Below, one piece after another: positions 5,672 through 7,779 of a DNA stretch of 7,779 bases (the stretch's first letter is position 1; each line of letters starts with the position of its first letter). The translations under genes and the position numbers were made by a program. Source of the DNA: Thiomonas sp. (lineage in GTDB: Bacteria > Pseudomonadota > Gammaproteobacteria > Burkholderiales > Burkholderiaceae_C); contig JAQTVS010000120.1 in assembly GCA_028706735.1 (NCBI GenBank), positions 1 to 7,779 of the forward strand. The letters run 5' to 3'. Under the pieces are notes generated by a model, which saw nothing but the letters and a program-made list of their open reading frames with translations, was not told the origin of the DNA and searched no databases.

Positions 5672-6048
5672 ATGGCGCACTTTGAGCAACGAAAAGCAGG
5701 ATGGATGGCATAGATTCGCCGCAAGGGCATGCCGACACTGTCGCGCGCGTTTGACCTGAAGGCCGACGCGGAAGCCTGGGCGCGTGAGGTCGAACGCGCT
5801 GCGCAATATAGCGACATTGCTGCCCTGGAGCAGCTAGCATAGCGTACCACTCTGGCGGAAGTGCTCGACCGGTACGAAACCGGCCGCCTGCCGCGTTTGC
5901 GTGGATAGGCCGGCGCGGCCTCACGCCTGCGCTGCATCCGCGAGCAGGTCGTGGGCATTTTCTGGCAAATGTTCGCGGGGTGGACATCGCGGCATGGCGG
6001 GATGCCATGCTCGCATCGGGCCTCGCGGCAGGCAAGGCATTGCGGCAC
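5672..6048 (+). pseudogene. Tyrosine-type site-specific integrase, N-terminal half only, decayed
   Basis: A strong GGGGAGG lies before the ATG at 5672. The frame reads MAHFEQRKAGWMA, then a TAG (5711), IRRKGMPTLSRAFDLKADAEAWAREVE, a TAG (5840), RTTLAEVLDRYETGRLPRLRG, a TAG (5906), and AGAASRLRCIREQVV. A frameshift near 5950 follows, after which LANVRGVDIAAWRDAMLASGLAAG continues in another frame from 5962. These are the arm-binding and SAM-like core-binding regions of phage-type integrases (IRRKG...TF-K-AEAWA is a familiar signature). The IS3-family element cuts the gene at 6049, so the catalytic R-H-R-Y domain is absent. It starts about 100 bases from the tRNA scar and points away from it, as expected for the integrase of the element that made the scar. 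It cannot be functional. Confidence 0.85.
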
Positions 6049-6137
6049 TGACCTTGCCCCCGGAAAACGTATCCCTTGCTGAGTGCTTCAATCCAAGCAA
6101 GGAGAACGGAAATGACGAAGCCGACGAAGAGGGCGCG

Positions 6138-6336
6138 CTAGCAGCCTGTCGGGCTTTGGTCGTCGAAAGTGAAAATGGGCCTCAGCGAGGACAGTTTTTG
6201 CCGGATTTGCAGGCCCATCGCCCCGCTATGGGTCAAGAAGCCGGTGAAAACGCGCTTGCGATGCTTCGGCGTCGCCAAAAATGGGCCGCTGCGGCCCATT
6301 TGCAGCCCGCGATTCTCAAGCCCGACAGGCTCCTAG
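6138..6336. mobile_element. 191-base MITE-like element with 15-base inverted ends and CTAG duplication
   Basis: CAGCCTGTCGGGCTT at 6142-6156 and AAGCCCGACAGGCTC at 6318-6332 are inverted repeats matching at 14 of 15 positions. They are flanked by CTAG at 6138-6141 and 6333-6336, a four-base target duplication. The element splits IS3 orfA exactly, with orfA similarity resuming on either side. Inside is a perfect 11-base hairpin arm pair, AAATGGGCCGC and its complement, at 6279-6301. Open frames of about 53 codons exist on both strands, both closing in the inverted ends, but neither resembles a transposase I know. A CTAG target is known for some IS5-group elements, which could be the mobilising family; this is inference. 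Confidence 0.8.
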
Positions 6337-6582
6337 ACGCTGGAGTTCAAGCAAGAGGCTGTGCGACTGGTCGAAGGCGGCCAGAGCATCGCGGCGGCGG
6401 CCCGCCCGCTGGGCGTGGTGGACCTGACGCGGTTCAACTGGGTCAAGGCGCACCGGCAAGGCAAGCTCAAAGACGCTGACCGCCTTGCGGTGAGCGCCGA
6501 GGAGATGGAGATCAGCCGACTTCGGGCCGGGCAGGCGCGCGTGAAGATGGAGCGCGACATCCTGGGAAAAGGGGAGCCCAGA

Positions 6583-6609
6583 AGCAGGACATCCAGTGAA
6601 TGTCCTGCT
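6583..6609. repeat. Perfect 10-base stem-loop inside IS orfA/orfB junction
   Basis: AGCAGGACAT at 6583-6592 and ATGTCCTGCT at 6600-6609 form a perfect stem around the loop CCAGTGA. An alternative pairing uses CATCCAG (in the first arm and loop) with CTGGATG (6607-6613). It follows AAAAGGGG at 6567-6574, close to where IS3-family elements carry their frameshift signal. It may be part of a 46-base insertion or a natural frameshift stimulator of this IS. Confidence 0.6.
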
Positions 6610-6640
6610 GGATGAACGCGTACTTCGCAAAGGCAGCGAC

Positions 6641-7000
6641 GTGAAGTACGCCTTCATTCAACGCCACCGGCACGTAGGGCCGATCTCGGTGCAGTGCCGC
6701 GTGCTGGGTGTCAGCGTGGCCGGCTACCACGCGCACTTCGTGCGCCGCGCCAGCGCAGAGCAGCGACGCCATTCGAGCAAACAGGCCAGGCTGCTCTTCC
6801 ACAGCGACCGGGACAGCCAATATGCCAGCAAGGACTACCGCGACGCGCTGACCGAGTACGGCATCACCCCCTCGATGCGCCGCCGCGGCGACTGCTGGGA
6901 CAACGCCTGCAGCGAAACGCTGTTCGGGTCGCTGAAGGTGGAGCCGCTGCACGGGCAGCGCTTCAAGACCCGGCGCCAGGCCATGGACGAAGTCATCGCA
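6641..7000 (+). pseudogene. IS3-family orfB (DDE transposase), internally deleted and 3' truncated
   Basis: From GTG at 6641 the frame reads VKYAFIQRHRHVGPISVQCRVLGVSVAGYHAHFVRRASAEQRRH, the usual OrfB N-terminus. It then jumps at about 6770-6780 to KQARLLFHSDRDSQYASKDYRDALTEYGITPSMRRRGDCWDNACSETLFGSLKVE. OrfB proteins normally have roughly 130 residues between these blocks, including the HTH_21 region and the first catalytic Asp, so that Asp is gone. The second Asp (HSD) and the Glu (CSE) remain, but the usual HSDRG is HSDRD. After [10 protein letters not shown] the family sequence stops, and the open frame to 7069 merely crosses the LLM gene in antisense. Catalysis is impossible without the first Asp. 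Confidence 0.85.
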
Positions 7001-7779
7001 TCGCTTGTGCAGCGATCTCGAGCGAGCGGAGTCGCAAATCGGCATCGAATACGTCGCAAACCAGCATGAATTCATCGGCCTGAGTCGATTCCGCCAGGGC
7101 GGCAAAACCCTGGCGCACCGTCTCGGGGCTGCCGATCACGGCGGCGGCGAGGAAGTCCTGAATGGCTGCGCGCTCTTGTGGGTGGAGTTGCGCAAGGTAT
7201 TGCGTAACCGGCGGCTGCAGCCTGCCGCGTTGCCCGGTGAGAATGCCGAGCACGCGCTGCTGCGTGCTGCTGGCGAGGTATTGCGCCTCATCGTCGGTGA
7301 GAGCGGCAATCAACGGCACGCCAATGATCACATAGGGTTTGTCCAGCGCAGGCGAGGGTTGAAACTCTTCCCGATACAAGGCCAGCGCCTCATGCAGCAG
7401 CCGCGGGGCAAAATGCGAAGCGAAGGCATACGGCAGGCCGCGCTGCGCCGCCAGACGTGCGGAAAACAGGCTGGAGCCGAGCAGCCAGATGGGCACTTGC
7501 GTGGCCGCGCCGGGCATGGCCACGAGGCGCTGGCCTGGTTCCACCGGGCCGAGCAGGCGCTGAAGCTCAGCCACGTCGCGCGGGAAATCCTCTTCGCGCT
7601 CGACGCGATCGCGCCGCAGGGCGCGCATGGTCAGCGGGTCCGTGCCAGGGGCGCGGCCCAGACCGAGGTCGATGCGGCCTGGATAAAGCTCGGCCAGCGT
7701 GCCGAAGGCTTCGGCCCCGACCAGAGGCGCATGGTTGGGCAGCATGACCCCGCCCGACCCGACGCGTATGCGCTGCGTG
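6993..7779 (-). CDS. LLM-class flavin-dependent oxidoreductase (luciferase-like monooxygenase), 5' partial
   Basis: The frame enters from the right window edge: codons before the internal ATG at 7745 read [11 protein letters not shown], continuing into [36 protein letters not shown]. This block ([31 protein letters not shown]) is diagnostic of the bacterial luciferase-like family related to E. coli YhbW, enzymes that use reduced flavin and oxygen on unidentified substrates. Further motifs are [28 protein letters not shown] and [10 protein letters not shown], and the end reads [28 protein letters not shown]. About 250 C-terminal residues are present, lacking perhaps 80 at the N-terminus outside the window. 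The stop at 6993 overlaps the truncated IS orfB, so the last few residues could derive from the IS junction. The substrate is unknown. Confidence 0.92.
   Translation of the reverse strand, partial: TQRIRVGSGGVMLPNHAPLVGAEAFGTLAELYPGRIDLGLGRAPGTDPLTMRALRRDRVEREEDFPRDVAELQRLLGPVEPGQRLVAMPGAATQVPIWLLGSSLFSARLAAQRGLPYAFASHFAPRLLHEALALYREEFQPSPALDKPYVIIGVPLIAALTDDEAQYLASSTQQRVLGILTGQRGRLQPPVTQYLAQLHPQERAAIQDFLAAAVIGSPETVRQGFAALAESTQADEFMLVCDVFDADLRLRSLEIAAQAMR

Larger units (their letters stand above)
6112..6615 (+). pseudogene. IS3-family orfA, interrupted by a short inverted-end element
   Basis: The ATG at 6112 gives MTKPTKRAR and then meets TAG at 6139, which lies in the CTAG duplicated by the insertion. 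Beyond the insertion the same frame resumes at 6337 with TLEFKQEAVRLVEGGQSIAA, AARPLGVVDLTRFNWVKAHRQGKLK and a leucine-zipper-like ISRLRAGQARVKMERDILGK, the typical helix-turn-helix plus zipper of IS3-family OrfA. After DILGK (about 6571) the expected ending is replaced by a 46-base block, giving an unrelated tail (GEPRSRTSSECPAG) and a stop at 6615. If one CTAG copy and the insertion are removed, the frame is restored except for one amber codon where the family usually has Tyr. The protein is not expected to be made whole. Confidence 0.85.
6049..6998 (+). mobile_element. IS3-family insertion sequence, multiply damaged remnant
   Basis: The left end is placed at 6049, where the integrase similarity stops and TGACCTTGCCCCCGGAAAACG begins; IS3-family ends typically start with TG. 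The orfA ribosome binding site GGAGAA at 6101 and its start at 6112 follow. The element encodes orfA (HTH protein) and orfB (DDE transposase) remnants in the usual order. It is broken by a 191-base insertion (6142-6332), a 46-base hairpin block (about 6572-6617) and a large internal deletion in orfB near 6775. The right end is missing: similarity to orfB stops near 6998, inside or beside the LLM oxidoreductase gene, and no right inverted repeat is found. It cannot transpose by itself. The exact right boundary is uncertain by a few bases. Confidence 0.82.

Noticed and set aside
5901..6479. 192-aa plus-strand frame across integrase, IS and the 191-base element
   Set aside because: It joins unrelated pieces: integrase in a shifted frame, the IS left end and the small element. 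It is not a single gene.
6596..7069. 157-aa fused reading frame as a novel short transposase-like gene
   Set aside because: Residues up to about the EVIA block are an internally deleted IS3 orfB. The last 20 or so are antisense of the LLM oxidoreductase gene, so the fusion is an accident of truncation.

Overview
The window suggests a high-GC betaproteobacterial chromosome, probably of the order Burkholderiales. This rests on the protein flavour of PpiD and the LLM oxidoreductase, the classic tRNA-His sequence, and IS and integrase remnants typical of that group. The genus cannot be fixed from sequence alone. Two conserved chromosomal genes, ppiD (minus) and an LLM flavin oxidoreductase (minus, cut by the window end), sit among pieces of at least three kinds of mobile DNA.

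Left part (1 to about 3330): the end of an integrated element. A large primase/helicase protein (5' end outside the window) is followed by 110 bases packed with TTCCCG/CGGGAA repeats and an AT-centred palindrome. Then come five short plus-strand genes: a 38-aa membrane peptide, an SSB-like OB-fold protein, two related coiled-coil-like proteins and a basic protein with an STGPRTAAGKA motif. Three of the four junctions among these five are ATGA stop/start overlaps preceded by GAGGCCG, so the set reads as one translationally coupled operon. It ends at a GC-rich hairpin, just before the 3' end of tRNA-His(GTG), which lies on the opposite strand and points at the element. This is the layout expected of an element inserted in the 3' end of that tRNA.

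Middle (3329 to 5385): tRNA-His with its own strong terminator, then ppiD, a membrane-anchored periplasmic foldase. Both are on the minus strand.

Right part (5528 to about 6998): a nested graveyard. The 3' half of a tRNA-Val-like gene is followed, about 100 bases away, by the N-terminal half of a tyrosine-type integrase with three amber stops and a frameshift. The integrase is cut by an IS3-family insertion sequence. That IS is itself broken by a 191-base element with inverted ends and a CTAG duplication, by a 46-base block holding a perfect hairpin, by an internal deletion in orfB, and by loss of its right end. The IS remnant runs directly into the 3' end of the LLM oxidoreductase gene.

ppiD is thus flanked on both sides by tRNA-associated integration scars: one with a large, apparently intact replication module, the other heavily decayed. 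I see no defence system, CRISPR array or clear new enzyme. The most interesting unexplained signal is the repeat and palindrome cluster between the primase/helicase and the SSB-like gene, which looks like a replication origin or control site of the left element.
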